Assembly: GCF_030936135.1 (NCBI RefSeq)
Contig: NC_082613.1
Coordinates: 2,852,001-2,916,000, forward strand
Direction: 5' to 3'
DNA length: 64,000 bases
Source of the DNA: Gavia stellata
Lineage: Eukaryota; Chordata; Aves; Gaviiformes; Gaviidae
Shown here: piece after piece, positions 1-15,000 of the stretch
Position numbering within the stretch: the first letter of the stretch is position 1
Layout: every line of letters starts with the position of its first letter
Notes under the pieces: model-generated
Databases searched by the model: none
What the model was told of the DNA's origin: nothing
Seen by the model: the letters and a program-made list of their open reading frames with translations, nothing else
Program-made: the position numbers and the translations under genes

Positions 1-3000
1 GCAGAGGAGCATGGGGACAGCTGCAGAGGGGTTAGCACGAGGATGGCAACTGCATCCAAAGTGCCCATTTCAGAGTTAAAACACTGCCAGCTGATAAGCC
101 CTCCCTGAACCATGCAGCTGAAGAACAGAGCAGTATCTGAACTCCCAAATTTCTTTTCCTTCTACAAACCCCTTGAGGACTCACCTCCCCAGTGTTGCTC
201 CCTCTGCTAGAAACATAGGTGACGCGGTGAGCTTTCACGGCCGGAGATGCAGCCTCCCAGCTGACTCGAACGGATGCGTGGCTGAGCTCGGAGAAGCTCA
301 GGTATCTTGGAGGACTCAAGGCCACTGCAACAACAGTTAGTGACCGCCCTCCGAGGTTTCACAGGCTGCACAATGGCAATGCCACCGGTTGCCTCCTGCT
401 GCTCTTAGATGACCCCACCTTGAACTAAGAGACTCATTCACCATGTGGGAAAATATTCTCTTTATGTCACTACCATGCATGCCTCTGGGATGTCATGAAA
501 GGCTACCTGGGTTTTAGGTGAAGAAACAGCCAAATAATTCCCTTTTTTCTCCCCAGACAACAAAGACCTTGGGGAACAGCTCTTTCAGGAGTCCTTTTTT
601 ACTAGGGCAAAATCACCCCTTTTTCACAGCTCACCATGTAATTAGAGATACCCCTCATGGACCAATATTCGCTTCAGCTCAGGCAGGGAAGAGGCAGCAT
701 GTTTACAAGCCACATGCACAATATGGGAAGCACCTCATTTGACACACCTCTCCTGCCTTAAGTGTTTAATAACAACTCAGCAAGCAGCAGCAGCACTTAC
801 GGGTGGTTTCCTGGATGCTGGCTGGATCACTCGCATCTTCCCCATACATCGCGTACACCGCGATGGAGTACTCCGTGCTGGGCGATAGCCTGTCCAGCAG
901 GACCTCTGGCTGGGCCACCTTCACCTGTCAACAGAGATGCTTTGGGGTACCCTTCAGTTCCCACCAATGCCCTCAGCAGAGCAAGACTGTACAGAGACAT
1001 GGGTCAAGGTCCCTTTGGTTACACTAAGGGGACTTCTCCACTTTGGGACTTCACCCCTTGGGTAGGTGCTCTACAGTGGTCAGTGCTCTGTCTCTCTTCC
1101 CAAGGGACACCAAGCAGGTTGGGGGTACACATCATCATCTCCTGCCGTGGTCTGCAGAGGTGTAAGTATCTTATACAGAGATGCTGCTGCTGTTGTTCTG
1201 GGTCGGATCAGGGGGCATGTGAGAGATGTGAGCCTACTTCGCTCAGACACGTGGAAAGCTCTTGCAGAAGAGCTGCCTGCTGCAAGCGGAGCCATGGCAG
1301 TTGGGTTGCTGCCACCTGCCGCTAACGCAGCACGGCCACAGCTCTCCTCCTGCAGCCTGCTCGCTGCAGAAATGCACCCCAGAGACTTGCAGGAGTCTGC
1401 ACACAACGGAGCGCAGTTTTCTGAAAGGCTGGGAACATTTTAATGCTGGTTTTGCAGACATCCCGTAGCCTTAGAGCATTGCACTCTTACAGTGAGTGGG
1501 TCAGGTAACTACAGAAATGTTCTAATATGCTAAAATACAATTTTAAATGTTGGTCTCTCTTCAAACATTCTGAATCTTTAAAAAACACAGTTATGCACTG
1601 AAAGCGGAGTATAAGCATTAATTGCTCTGTTTTGAAAACCATTGTGCCATTTCTCCTATTGCTGTGCATTCGGGGGGGAATCTGAGTCAGAGGTAATACA
1701 TGTTCCCTCTACTCTTTTTTTTTTTTTTAATTCATATCCTCAGCCTACAGGTATGTCAAAGAACTCATTAAAATGCACACATTACAAAGGGATCTTAGAA
1801 GTTTTAAAGGATTTTCCGTTCATTGAGCGTTGTTTTATTCTTATGCAGTGTCATAAATCTGTTTTTAGAGGTCAGCAAAAACTGCCCTAACAAACTTTCA
1901 ATTAACATTTGAAGATAAACAAAGCAAAGACATGCATGTACAGCCTCAAGGATACAGCAATTACACTTTGGGGCTGCAAAGGTGTGAGTTCAGTGCCTGG
2001 GTTTCCAGGGTCCCATGAGGCAGTCAGTTCTCTCTCTATGCCTTAATTTCTTATGTGAAACCCTCACAGTTATAAAGCGCTTTGAGATACACCATTAAAA
2101 AAATCTTCCATGAAATATGTTGCTGGCAATAATGCTGACACTTTTTTTTTTTTTTTTTAAACACATGATACCAATTCACAAAGGTTAGAGCTAGAACTAA
2201 ACTCAGCCCAGACAGGAAAAAAATGGTATTATCATTATTCTCATGAACTCTACCTCCATCGTATAGTCCTCTGCTCTGTCGGGGGCTGCGGAGCAGAGCA
2301 CCAGGTACTGCGTGGCTCCCTGGGCTGCCTTCCAGCTCAGCCTCATACTGTTGTGGCTCAGCTCAGAGACGCGCAGGGAGCGAGGAGAAGACAAAGGCAC
2401 TGAGGGGAAAAACAAGGCAGAAAGATATCTTCAGTGTATGAGGTCTGCGACAGCTCAAACCCCAGAGGAGACCTGGCTTTGCAACAGCTACTGCAAAGCT
2501 GGTGGACATCTACCCTGCATTTAACACAGTGGAGCAGACGCTTTACAGAGGAGGTTTAAATTCACTTGGAGCCCAAGGATAAAAAGCAGCAAGGGATTGC
2601 AAGATATTTCTGGCATGTATGTGTTACTGCCATGTCAGGGCAAGCTCAACATAGTGGTCTCCTTTGCAGAATGACATAGGTGGAAAGGGACTCATGAAGG
2701 TCTCTGGTCCAACCTGGCACTCAAAGCAGGGCCAAGTTAGAGCAGGTTGCTCAGGGTCTTGTCTGGTCAAGTTCTGAACATCTCCATGAATGGAGATAGT
2801 GATAGACAGACTGAACTTGAGGGAAGGGGAAAAATACAATGTCAGGCTCCAGTCTGAGATGGTCGCAAAGAAAGAGCTTTGTTCACCTATTGTAATGACG
2901 CATCAGCATAAATCTCTCTACTCACGACCTACATGTGGAGGTGACGCCTCTCAGCCCATCCCCAACAACTGTGTCATAAATAGGAAACACCGACACCAGA

Positions 3001-6000
3001 TACTCCGTGTGCGAGGTCAAATTGGAAAGCCGCAAAGAGGAGACTGCTCCATCTAAAACCACCTGAAAGCGCAAAGGAGGGCTGTCAGGACAGGGAGGTG
3101 CTAGCCACTTTTTAGCAAAGGAACGGCAGAACTGGCCTTCCCTAGCAAGCGTAGCTTCTTTGTGGCAGATCTGTGCCCAGAAACATGAAGTCCAGTTGCC
3201 CTCTGAATTTTGTGCCTGCTAGCATCTCCCCAAAATAGAGAGATAAGAGGCAATAAGAATTCCTGTCCTCTAAGGCTAGGTTCTGTGCAAACACCAAGCA
3301 CAAGGCTCTAATCATGCTCTCACTGAAATCAATGGAAATCCATCAACAATTTGGATTTGCTTTTTTAAGTCATATCCATCACAGATGAGTATCCTTGGAC
3401 AGCTCTGTGTACCTGAGTGTCCTCTTTGAGTCAAAACAGATGCTTTAGGGAGGGGATAACACTGCATAAGAGAAAAATCAGCGTTGGCATGGCTTGCAGT
3501 ATTTCTAGCAAGATGATATTTACCCCATTTCCTCTTCTGTCTTGCCATCCTATCAGCTGATCACATTTACACTCATTGTGTGTTTAATTTCATCTCTGGC
3601 ATTAGCCGATGTCCCACAAGAACTGTACCTCTACCCTCATCTTTGTGTCTACTCAAGTCTACTTAAATTCTCAGCCACCATCTGGAAGATACTGCAGTCT
3701 CACATGTGCAGAGAAAGGTCTCTCACCTCTTTGGGGATACCACCCTTAGATGGATAATACACAATCCGATATTTCTTTGGTGGTCTCAGAGGAGGACTCC
3801 AGGTCAAGTGCATGCTCTTAGAGGTCACAGCTGATATTTTAAGGTCAGTTGGGCTCAGCTGCGGACCCGTGTTCACAGGGATATCTTTCACAGTGCTGCC
3901 TAGGGATTAAAAACACAGTTACTTTCTTATATTCAGACTTTTCATGCCAAATGTACTTTCCAGCTCATAAATATGAGTGACATTTTTCAAATCATGTTAC
4001 AGTCTCCTTCCCTATAGAGTAGAGAAATTGTTCTGAACTGCTCTGAAATAAATATTTTAAAATTGGGCATACAGAGAACATAAATACTCCATAGAGAACA
4101 GGCTGTGTATTTTGCTGGATGCTGGGAATATTTTTTCAACACAAGTCTGCATTTTTGCATGTATTCAAAAGATAACCCAGCTTCCCTCAACCATGAAAGT
4201 TTGTCAAAATGAACAAGCAGAAGTTATTTCAGTTTCTTTTTTGAGCAGCCCATCTTTAGTCTAATCTGCACCTTTAAAAAATATCTGATTATATCAAACA
4301 AGTACAAATTAATAAGGATAAATCAATTTATTTATATGAATCTCCAGACCATTAAAATAAAAGTATGCTTGGAAGTTAGACTTTCCCATTCTCCTTAGGC
4401 CAATCTTAGAGCAGAGAGAGATGGAAATATGTACATGATATTTCTCCTGAGGATCCCAGCTAACATCTGGAGTGGTTTTTCACTATTTTGTTCATCATAC
4501 AAGCTGCTCTCCAGCAAAGGAAAGAAATGGGCTGTTTGGTTTTAACTTGAAAATGCCTTGGATATCCATCATTTAAAGTAAAACTTGGAGAAAAAAAAAG
4601 TGTTTAGATGTTTTATCATCTCCTCTTCCTACCTCCACATTTCCTCCATACACTCTCCCTAATATATTCCTAAATTAGCTCTTTTATTTATTCTGCCTCC
4701 TCTTGGAAGAAACTCAGAAAAGAAGATGGTTACAATGCCTTTATCATACCATATGATAATGGAAGAGGGAGAAGTCGTCCCTCTTCCCTACAATGGTAGT
4801 TATTGTCATTAAGTGATTATATCCACCAAAAGTTATCCAAATCGCTGGTAGGAACAGCTGTTGCCTGTATTGGCTCACAGGCCAAAAGCAGATAACTAAA
4901 CCAAGAGCATCAGAATGGAAACATCTACAGGTAACGTCTCTGTGACTTGTTAGAGGCAGCAGGGAGTCTGCAGAGGAGTGAAAGTGGAAGAACTGCACCC
5001 AGAGGGTCTTGTAGAAGACAATGATCACAGGAGAAACTGGCCAACACATTGGCATGGCAAGGAGCATTGTCAGGCAGCAAGAGGGCTGAGCAAGGAGATC
5101 AGCACTGGAAAAGAGTTAGGTGGTGCTGACAGGGTGGTGGAGCTCAGAGGGGAAGGTATGAGAAAGGGTCAATCCTGATGGCAAGGAAGGTGGATGGTGG
5201 TCAGGAGGAAGCTCAGCCCTCACTGTGGAGCTTTCACTTCACCTGTGTTTTCCTTGTTGCTCTTCTCTTTGATCCTGGTGCACAGGACCTGGGTCAGCCT
5301 ACCAACCAGAGAGCTCAGCAGCGGGAAATCCAGGACATTGTACACGGTGAGCTCCAGTGGCTCTGAAGCCACCTGCTTCAGCTCTGCCTCATCCGCGTTC
5401 TTCACCCCTGCAACCAGAGCAGAGAACAAGACTGAGAAAACTCCCCAGAGAGGAGCAGCTTCTGCCTCCTGCTTCTGTGTTGTTTGTTCAGGGGCAGGTC
5501 GGGTTGACCATCACCCTGCTCTCCAAGCAGAGCCTCCTAGTCATTCCAGTGGGGTGCTGGCATCTGAGAATGGCCTGGGACTTTCCTGCAGCAACAGCCT
5601 CAGTCCAGCCTGGGAAGGGCTTTCAACTCTGTGGGCTCAGAAGGTCTTTTGTGGTCTGGACACAGCCTGGGGAATCCTTCTGTTTTCCTGCCTCCTCATC
5701 ACTTGCAGGCTTTGCTACCAGGAAGGCAGATTTTTTCACCCTAAGAGGCAGTTGGCATAAATGGGGGAATGAGTGAATGAATAAACAACAATTTCATATT
5801 TATGAGGTACCAGCACTCCCCACAGGAGTCTGTTGTCCCTCAGAACATCACATTGCCTTTCAAGAGTGTTAGGGATGAGCAAAAAGCAGACCATTTATTT
5901 AGCAGAACTTCACCATCACAGAGCTTCCTCCATCCCTATCCTTCTGCTCCACATCCTCATTAACCCTCTGCAGACCAAGTCCCACAGCATACAACTTATT

Positions 6001-9000
6001 TTGCTTCCCAGTGCCAGGCTCAAGGTCACCCTAGCATTGCCCAAGCAGTACCACTGCCAGACAGGGATGCCACCTGATTTCACAAGTCCAAGACCATTAC
6101 TTTAACAGCTTTGCTAGCCTCCTTCCCCCTTGCTCTTGCAGTGAGAACCAAATCACTATTGAGATTAGTACTCAGGTCCTGATGTCCAAGGAGCAACAAT
6201 ATGATCTTCCTCTAACCAGTGAGAAAAGGCGAAGACCCCAGCCAGGAACAGATCTCCAGGTGATTTCAGGTACACAGATGTTAGTCTGTTGTGCTGCACA
6301 ACATACAACTGAGGCTCAGCAGCTCCACTCAGGCAATGAAAGAAATCACAGTGCCAGCCACTTAGCTACATAACCCTATGCAATAAATCCTTGGTTGTGT
6401 CTTCCCAGCATGAATTAGCACTTTTGGAGATTGCAATTTTAGGTGAGTTTTCTATGCAACTTTATTGCCCATATATTAGTCTCGCAGACTTGTTTAGTCA
6501 TCAAGGACAGAGCTGCTCAAGGCCTTTTTACATCTCATTATTGCTGCCAGGTAGCAAAGAGCAGATAATGTTATTATTCAGAGAAATGGAAAGTTGTGAG
6601 AGGCAGCAATTATAAAGGAGGTCTCCTGCCCTCCCCAATACAATGTTCTCTTGCCTAATTCCACAGCTGAGAATATTGTTCTCATGGCACAGGTCTCCGA
6701 GGCTCTCAAAGGTCTTTCTGGATGGGAGGTGTGAAATACCTTGTGTGAAAGATTTTTTTCTAAACAAACAAAATCCCCTTTGAAGACACTGCCTGTGCTG
6801 AATAAATGAGTTCATTTTCGTCTTTGCCACAATGTAATGAGGTCTTACCCCTTGCCTTAGTTTTAACACATCAAGATGCTCTTATCAAAGTTGAGGGAAC
6901 ATAACCTTCAATTTGAAGAAGGTCAAAAATAGGTTGGCTTTGCCCTACAGCTTATCGATGGCTGTGATCTTACCAATGGCAAATATCTCTATGCCCAGGT
7001 TTTTCAACGTCTGAGCAGCCAGGTTGGCGTCATCCTGTGATTTCCCATCAGTCAGGAGGATTACCAACTTCTCAGCCTCCGGCCGGGCACCAGCATCTGG
7101 TTTCAAATTCTGCTCCAGAACATGTGTCAGTGCCAGACCTGGGGAGGAGCAGAGACAGATGATGTGCTACAGCCTTGCAGGCAGCCCCCCTGCCTTTACT
7201 CTTTTCTCTGCCCGCAGTGGCTTTGGTCCCCATGGCGGTCATCCCATAGGAACAGCTTCCCCCACTGCAGCCACACAGTTCATTTAGCAGAGACCTGAGA
7301 GCTGGAGTTACCTGTAAAGGTGTTGCCACCCTTGTACCGCAAATTCCTCACGGCCTCCAGCACCTGGTCCCTCGTAGAGTAAGCGCTCAGATCCCACTCT
7401 GTGCGGGGATCGCTGCTGTACTGGGACAGCCCTGGGGAAGGCAAGAGCTATTGGCATCATGCAAGCCAAGATAAGCTGCAAGAGGAGATTTGTTTTGGGG
7501 AGGCGGTGTCAGACTTGCCACGGAAGGATGCCACAAAATAATGAAAGGGAGTGGGGGTGAGCAGATTTGGTTTCTAGCTCCGCTTCTCTGCGTGGTTCTT
7601 GCCATGCAGGCAGCAAGGTGATGCCTCAGACCCCACTGAGTACAGCGGTACTTCCCCCTGCAGTGGTGCTCTGAAGTTTTTGATAAGGTCTCAGTGTTAA
7701 TCGGGGTCAAACTAGGTGGCTGCAAGGAGGGGGAAGGATTCACGCTGTCCTAATTCATGCGCAACCTGGCCAGTGCCGTGCGCTGGGGTTAGCAACGCTC
7801 AGAACTGGCAGCAGCACTGTTCTTCACTGAACGCAAAGCAGCTCCAATGCAGTATTGCCACCCCATCTGTCTGTGCAGTGCCGGGGAGGCTGAGCACCGC
7901 GTCAGAGGTAGGTAGCAAATCCGAAAGGTGTCAGCATCAATGCCCGACCTGGTGCTGCCCAGAAGACATCGCTTCTGTTCAGTGTGCAGCTATTGCTTAC
8001 AGCCACTAGAGGCCAGAGCTTGCTGCCTGATGGGAAAAGCTGTCAAGAGCAGCAAGCAGGACCCCATCCTAAAGGAATAAAAGCTCCTCAGAGGAGCACA
8101 TAAGCACAGGAATTGAGACCAGGGCCCCTTCGAACACCGACTTCCCAAGGTCAGGAAACAGGAAAGCATCCTACCTACTCTTATCTTGTCTTGGGCAATA
8201 CTGAACGGGGAAATCAAATTGCTCAGAAACTCCTTAATGAGCTTGAAATTGTTGCGTCCGATGCTCCAAGATCCATCCACAAGCAGGACGATATCAGTTA
8301 TTGCAGATGTGTCACACTGAAACTGGGAGCCTGGGGGGGAATAAGGTTTGAAATAGAAGCAATTCTAAAGGAGGAAAAGCTGCTTCAGTTTTAAGATAAA
8401 AAGCAAATATGCAATGTAAGGCCTTGTCTGGGTGGTGGATTGGACCATCTGCCAGCCTGACACACCCCAGCATCTTGGGAAACCCACGTGGCTAAGGATA
8501 ACCCATCTCAGTACCAAGAAATTGAGTGCTGCGCAGCTGCATTTCTGCAAAGAATGGGTTAAAGCTGTCAGGAAGTGTGTGCCTAACCCAAGCACTGCTC
8601 TCTGCAAGCTGTCAGCTCCATTACATCTCAGCCCCAGCCCTGTGCTTCTCTTTCATCTAGCCCAAGTCTCCAAGAATTGCAGGTGATTGCTTAATTCCAT
8701 TCCATCACGAGATCCCCTGCGGGCTATAATTATTTTGTGGCTTTATATTAAATCCAATCTCTCTGTAAAAACCTGCTGGCATCACAGATACTCAAGCCCT
8801 GCCTTTCTCCCCACCCCAGGCCTGCAGCTTAACAGAGGATAAGATAAGGCATGTTGCTGATCGAATGCATCTTCCCCAAATATGTTTCGGATGGGGGGTT
8901 TTCCATCTTTGGTGGAGAGAAATAGAGGATCCCACCAAGATTCAGTGGGCTGCAAAGAGGTTACTCTCCTATCTCTTTTCACAGCCATGGATTCCTACTG

Positions 9001-12000
9001 GTCTCAAGGGACCAAATGAGGATGCTCTGGCCCATCCCAGTCCCGACACTCCAGCAGTGCTGTGAGCCATCTGCCCTGCCATAGTCTCAACTGATGAATC
9101 TGAAGGATCATCATGGATCAGTTATCTGCGAAACACGACGAACAAGTCCAGGAGGTGAGGCAGGTTGGGGAACGAACATCACTGATGCACTCCTCCCCTT
9201 CTGAAGGCTTGGGAAGGTCCATGGCTAGGAAGTCTGCTGAAGAACACAAACTCTTACATGGATCTGTCAGAAGCAGGGGGAGTTGGCAACATGAATAGAC
9301 AGCATAGTGGCAAATCAATAAATTAAACCATCTGGAAGGAATTTTTGGCCTAGCTCCAGTTTGCCTTAAAATCTGTCACGTTCTGCAGAACTCCAAACTT
9401 CTCCAGTGATTCCTGACAGTTCCCCAAAGCATGACCTAGCAATTAAAAGCACTATCAGCAGCATTTGTACTCTCAAAAATCTTGGTGACAGAGAGTGGGA
9501 TGGAAGGCTTGTATTCAGCAAGCTTTAGGGAAAAGAGTGGGGAAGAAGGAGCAAGACATGTTTGAAACCCCTCTCACCTCGCCTCAGTGAATCCTTTGTG
9601 GGTTTTTCTTTTCCTAGAGACTCTCGCTCTGAGTTTGCAGGAGTGCGCTGGGATGATCTTGTGGTTGTTGGCGTTGCTTCTGTCACGCCAGCCTCCGCAG
9701 CGGGCTGGTTTCTTGGGGTTTCTCCTGAGCCCTTTGGCTGAGTCCCCTTCTGCCTTTTCTTTTCAGCTCTGTCCTTTGCTGTGCTCCAAACAGAAAAAAA
9801 CGATTGTCCCTAGCTGTGTTATCCCCATGCAAGCTGCTGCAGTCGTCAGCTGATTTCAGCCACATTTGACAGAGGTGTAGGCACTCAGAGAGCATAAAAG
9901 TCCTACAACCTTCTGCAAATAGGTAGTTAGAGGAGACCGTCTTCATTCATGCCTCTCTGAGAGCGCTGCAAGTGGGCTTATGAGTTAATAATAATAACCT
10001 CAGTAATGGCTCACATCAAAAGTTTGTCCTTCCCATTATCTTTGATGATGAACACCAACGAATGTTTACAAAATATAAACCAGGGAAAACATACCATGGC
10101 ACCTGATACCCAGTGTACTCTCCAGACCTCAGCAATCTGTGACTCAGAAACATCCTGGGTTAGTGCCAGTCTTTTTGTATAATGCCCCTGATGGGTCTTT
10201 CTTCCATCAACACGTATAAATGCTTTTCTGAACCCATGCAAACCTTGTTGTTAGACACATGAGAATCTATGCAGTTATATGCAGTCCTCAGCCGCAGGGG
10301 AGAGCTCACACCTTGTAGAACATCTGCAGCCTAGGAAATCAAGCATCATTAGCCCCAATGCTTTGGGAGCAGCTTGTTCTCAAAGGATCCACTCTCAGTT
10401 GAAGGATTTGACTGTATCTGCTTAATTTGAAAACCTCTCAGCCCCAGGAACCCATGGATATGCTTTGTCAGGCTGGACAGTTTGGCTGGCATGAGGGGCA
10501 AATATTTTTAGGTTGCTTACTGTGTTCTTGTAGTTCAGAGATGCATGCAAGAGATGAGACTGGGCTAGCATGTCTCACTGAATGAGTGTCCCTGATGAAG
10601 TAGGGGTTGCAGGGGAAGGGTGGGAGTGGTTTTAGGGACAGCTGTGCACCCACCTGGCTGTGTCAAGACAGTGTTCAGGGGTGGTGGGGTGGCCTCTGCC
10701 ACCCCGCTGTGCTCAGCTGCTGAGCTCCCCAAAGAGGTGAGATTCTTTCCTGATGCAGCTCCTGAGTTTCTTCGGTTATTTCTAGTCTGGGATGCGTTTT
10801 TTAGCTCCTCTACTGTAGGAAGACCAAAAACAGGGAGAGAGAGAGAGTCAGTCTAGACAGGTCTGTGAGTCACAGTCCATCCTTCATCTCCTGGGTCTTC
10901 ACCATCCCCCTTTCTAACCTTCCAACCAAAATAGTAACAGGCTCTGTGATTGCGGCACAGTCTACAGGTCATACTCTGGAGGATGAGCTCTCAGGAGCCA
11001 TGTCTCCAAGAGCCTCAGGAGCTCTCTGAATGGTAAAATTTAGTGTGCTCTACTTACTCACAAATTTCCTCTTGGCAAAGAGGGCTTCCTGGGAGCCGTT
11101 GAGCACGTAGACCTGCAGCGTGTATTCCTTGGTAGGGCTCAGCCCCGCCACTGTGGCTTTGGGAGTCTTGGTTTTCAGCATGACTTCTTGCTCCAAGTCC
11201 CCTGAGGTGGGATGAAACCACAGTTCAGAGACTGTTAGAGCTTAAATTTAAGCTGACAGTAGCAAAAGCACTGCTGAAATGCAGGGAATGTCTGCCTAGG
11301 GACCCCAGTCAACTCCTGTTTCTTTTTTAGTTTTGTGGCTCTCTGATTTTTACCCTTTATCCCAATCCAAATTTGCGAATGTTTGGGGTTTTTTTTAAGT
11401 CCCTGACACATGCCCAAAATGCAAAACCAGTTCCCATTCAGCATTAGTGTAACTCTCACCAACTTCTCAGGTTGCTGCTGAGTGAAAAGCCAGTCTTCAG
11501 AGAACAAAGACTGGGCAATTATTAGTAAATACTGCTCATGAAAGCATCCAACCAGTTGATGTGCTTGAGGTCATACGTGACAAAGTGAGGAAGTGGCTTG
11601 GTGTTTTTGGAGGTCATGACCGGCACTTGGGACTCTTCTTACTTATCCCAGCCACTCTCACTGTGCTGTCTCTGAAAGCCCCATCTCTCCCAAGGGCAGC
11701 TGCTCTCTGTGGGGAGACAGCTCATTTCTGGGGCCAGCACTGCCTCCAGACCCCTCCAGACATGTCCTGTGGCTGTGGGACCTGTCCTGGGGCTGCGATG
11801 CCTCAACCAGCCAGAAACTGGAGCGCTTCTGCGCTTGTACAGCATTGAGCAGATGGAGCAAGGCAGCTCTGCAAAGCAGCAGCCAATGCTGCACCATCGT
11901 CTCTGTGCTACGCAAAAGCAAGGGAGAGAGGCAAACTAGCTCCCTAAAATCCTCTGATTAAGAAAGGTCTGCAAGCTTTAAATTATGGAGATTATGGTCA

Positions 12001-15000
12001 GCGTTTCTGACCCCACCATCCCTGTGGAGACGGAGCTCCCCAGCCTACGCAGAGGGAAAGCCTCAGGCATGCGCCGGGAGCTCCGGCGGGGATTCCCTGC
12101 ATTCCCGGGATGCTCATCGCTCTCCACCAAGCTGAGGCCCAGGGAGGAGCAGAGCAGGGAAGGAATGAGAAACTCCTGCTCCAGCTTGGGAAACAGGTGG
12201 GGGCTGAGCTAAAAGTGGGTGGATGATCACAAGAGCTCTGCCGCAGGCACTCCTGCCTGGCAGCTCCCTTCTCTGGCTCGCTGGGAGAGCGGCAGCTACT
12301 GAAAACCAAATGCCAGCCAAGACTAAAGTTGCCTCCAACCATTGCTCCCTGCTGAGGGACGTCATGTCCTTCCAACAGCACCAGGTTCAGCATCCGAAAT
12401 CAGGGAGAGCTGGAGCTCAGCCAGGACAGGGAGCCAGGGGGCTCAGCCCCACACTCACATGGGGTCAAGGACTTCCCATCCCGTGTCCCTGCAGGTGGGG
12501 GGAGACCGGGGAGCTCCCACAGAAGAACCAAACAATGAACCTTTCCTCATCTTTTTTCTTACACAGTCCCAAAAAGCAACACTTTCTGACTAAGGCTTTT
12601 CCCTAGGATGAAGAGGGATGAATTCCACCTCCCTCTTGTGAATGAGTGAGAGAGGGACTGTGCCTGCACTGACATGGCACTACGGACTGCTCTCACGGTG
12701 GCCAGAAAGGCTTCTCGGTATTGCTTGTACAGCCTAGTGAAGAGTTTTGATCTAGGTAATCAACACTTGAAACCAGAACAACCAGCAGATAATTCCCTCT
12801 GCCTTATCTCTACCACCGTAAGGTCTAAATAACCCTCTTACTTAAGTCCTGTTGTCCACCAGTCAAGAGGTGGAGCTCAGTCCCTCACGTGTACACCAAT
12901 CTCCTCTGGGTCTGATGTCCAATGTGTTAGCACATACCTGCCATGGGCTTTACCCGAACTTTGTAGCCGTTGATGTTCCCTTCAGTCTCTTTCCATTTCA
13001 TTTGGAGCCTGTCTTCTGAAAGGACAGTGAGTTTCAGCCGGCCTGACCCTGGGGAGAAGGAGATGTGTCCATACTGTTATGGATGCAATTCCTCCCTCTG
13101 TTTGTGCACCCACAAAACACCACATATGCCGACTCCTCTATGGACAGGGGAACAGCTGCAGCGCAGAAGAAACCTTCACCATCCTGTGCAAGTTTTCAGT
13201 ATCCCCTGATGCTGCACAGCAACTCCTGCAGTCCCCCTACACCTCTGCCAGGAGACCTACTGCGAGTCACTGCACATCTGTAGCCTCTGCCCTACGCGAA
13301 GAGGAGTTCCTCATGCGCCCGAATGAGACCTCAGTATGTACTGCTGCAAACAGGGAAAACAGCCTGCCATAGAGGTGAGGGCTTTCTCTGCACCCCTCAC
13401 ATCTTGGAGGGCTCTCCCGGGAGCTTTCATGCAGGATGTTTTGTTTCAGCAAGTGTGTTTAGTGCAAACACCTGAAATGGGAGGGCAGGAAATAGATAAG
13501 AGGGCTCAGTGAGGCTTTTCAACAGGCTTGTGATGCTGAGAAATAGAGAAATACCCCAGGTGATGGATCCCATACTTCTGCAGAAAGATCATTTCAGAGG
13601 CAGCTCCAAGGACCAGCTGGGTTTAGAAAGAAAAGAAAGAAAAAAAAAAAAGAAAGAAAACCTGATAAAGTGTAAATAACGGTTCCTGGCAGGACCATAA
13701 CTCATGGGCACCAGCTTGTATCAGTTTGCTGCAGGGAGCAGCAAGCTAAATGACAAATCCTGAAGAAAAAAATAATATCAGAGAAGGAGGTAAAAAGAAG
13801 AGCGAGCACATTCCCTTATCATCTCCAGACTTCACAGGTATCTTTAAACTCAGCTAGATGGCTGAACTCATGTGTCGCTCTTTGAATCAGTGATGCGTTT
13901 GTAAAACATAGCTGTACTGTCGTACAAATGTCACCGTATGAAACTTTTTCACTTGACTGGCTATAGGGTGACAACTCAGCAGATTTATCTCCCCTCCTTC
14001 CTGACACTGTACCTACAGCTGCCTTTCCAGCAGGCTGCCCTGATTTGCAATGAGTGAGCACACCCTTTGCCTGCATACTATAAGCATCCGCACTCAGATG
14101 CCCCTCTCATTTGCAGTTGTTACCAATCTCTTTCCCTTTACCATTACTCATAAAAAAAGCGTAGGGTGACCTGGGTGTCCGGCTCGGTGCTGGCAAACTG
14201 TGTTGCACAGGACTCCTCAAGTCCCTAATCTGGTCTTGCACGATGTCCAGTCATCTCCTGACATCTTTGCCATGAAGTCACAGCCCAGGAAAGCAGTGAG
14301 AGCTGGCAGTGAGGACTTGCTTGTCAGCCCAACATCTGTGCCTTAACCTTTCCTTGCAGAGACTTCCTGCGGGCTGCCCAACAAGCAGATAACTATTTTG
14401 GGGAAACAAAGCTCAGATTCACATCTGACCCCAGGGAAATCTGAAGGGGAAGAAAGAAAACATGGGGAAGAAGGGTGAGGGGCAAAATCAAATCCCAGAA
14501 TCGTGCCTAAGAGAAATGGTAAAAGTTCGTGGAACAATGAGGGGAATTCATAGTTAGATTAACCATGGAGCTGTCTTCTTTTGGCCAAGTGTGGTCCAGC
14601 TCCTCGGCCATCACTCTAGGAGCCCAGAAGCTAAAAAGGCAGGAATGTCCCCAGACAGATCAGAAAGGACAGCATCCTCTAAAGCGCCATTATGTGCTGG
14701 ATGCAAATGAACCCCAGTGCCATGAAAGCTCCACTGTTTCCCTGCCCTGTGTTGGATGTGCGCTATTTGATGCTGTAACCTTGTTCTCGGGTTGATACGG
14801 AGTTAAGCCCAGACTTAACTGCAGAGGCTGGTCTGGAAGATACACAGCACGGAGACACATCTGTCCAAACTCTGAAGTGCCATCACCTCTCTAGAAACCT
14901 TTGTGCTGACCACTTCCACAGAAGGTTCAAACATAACATAAAGGTGGTTCTTCAACATCAGAAAGGCTATAGCAAGGTGCTATAGGTATTTTTATCTGGT

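Noticed and set aside
762-1325. 187-codon plus-strand open frame
   Set aside because: It runs antisense across COL20A1 exon 12 and into the intron, has no recognised domain, and its composition is that of GC-rich chance sequence.
5194-5760. 188-codon plus-strand open frame
   Set aside because: It overlaps the vWA exon at 5243-5407 antisense; the minus strand there is clearly the gene.
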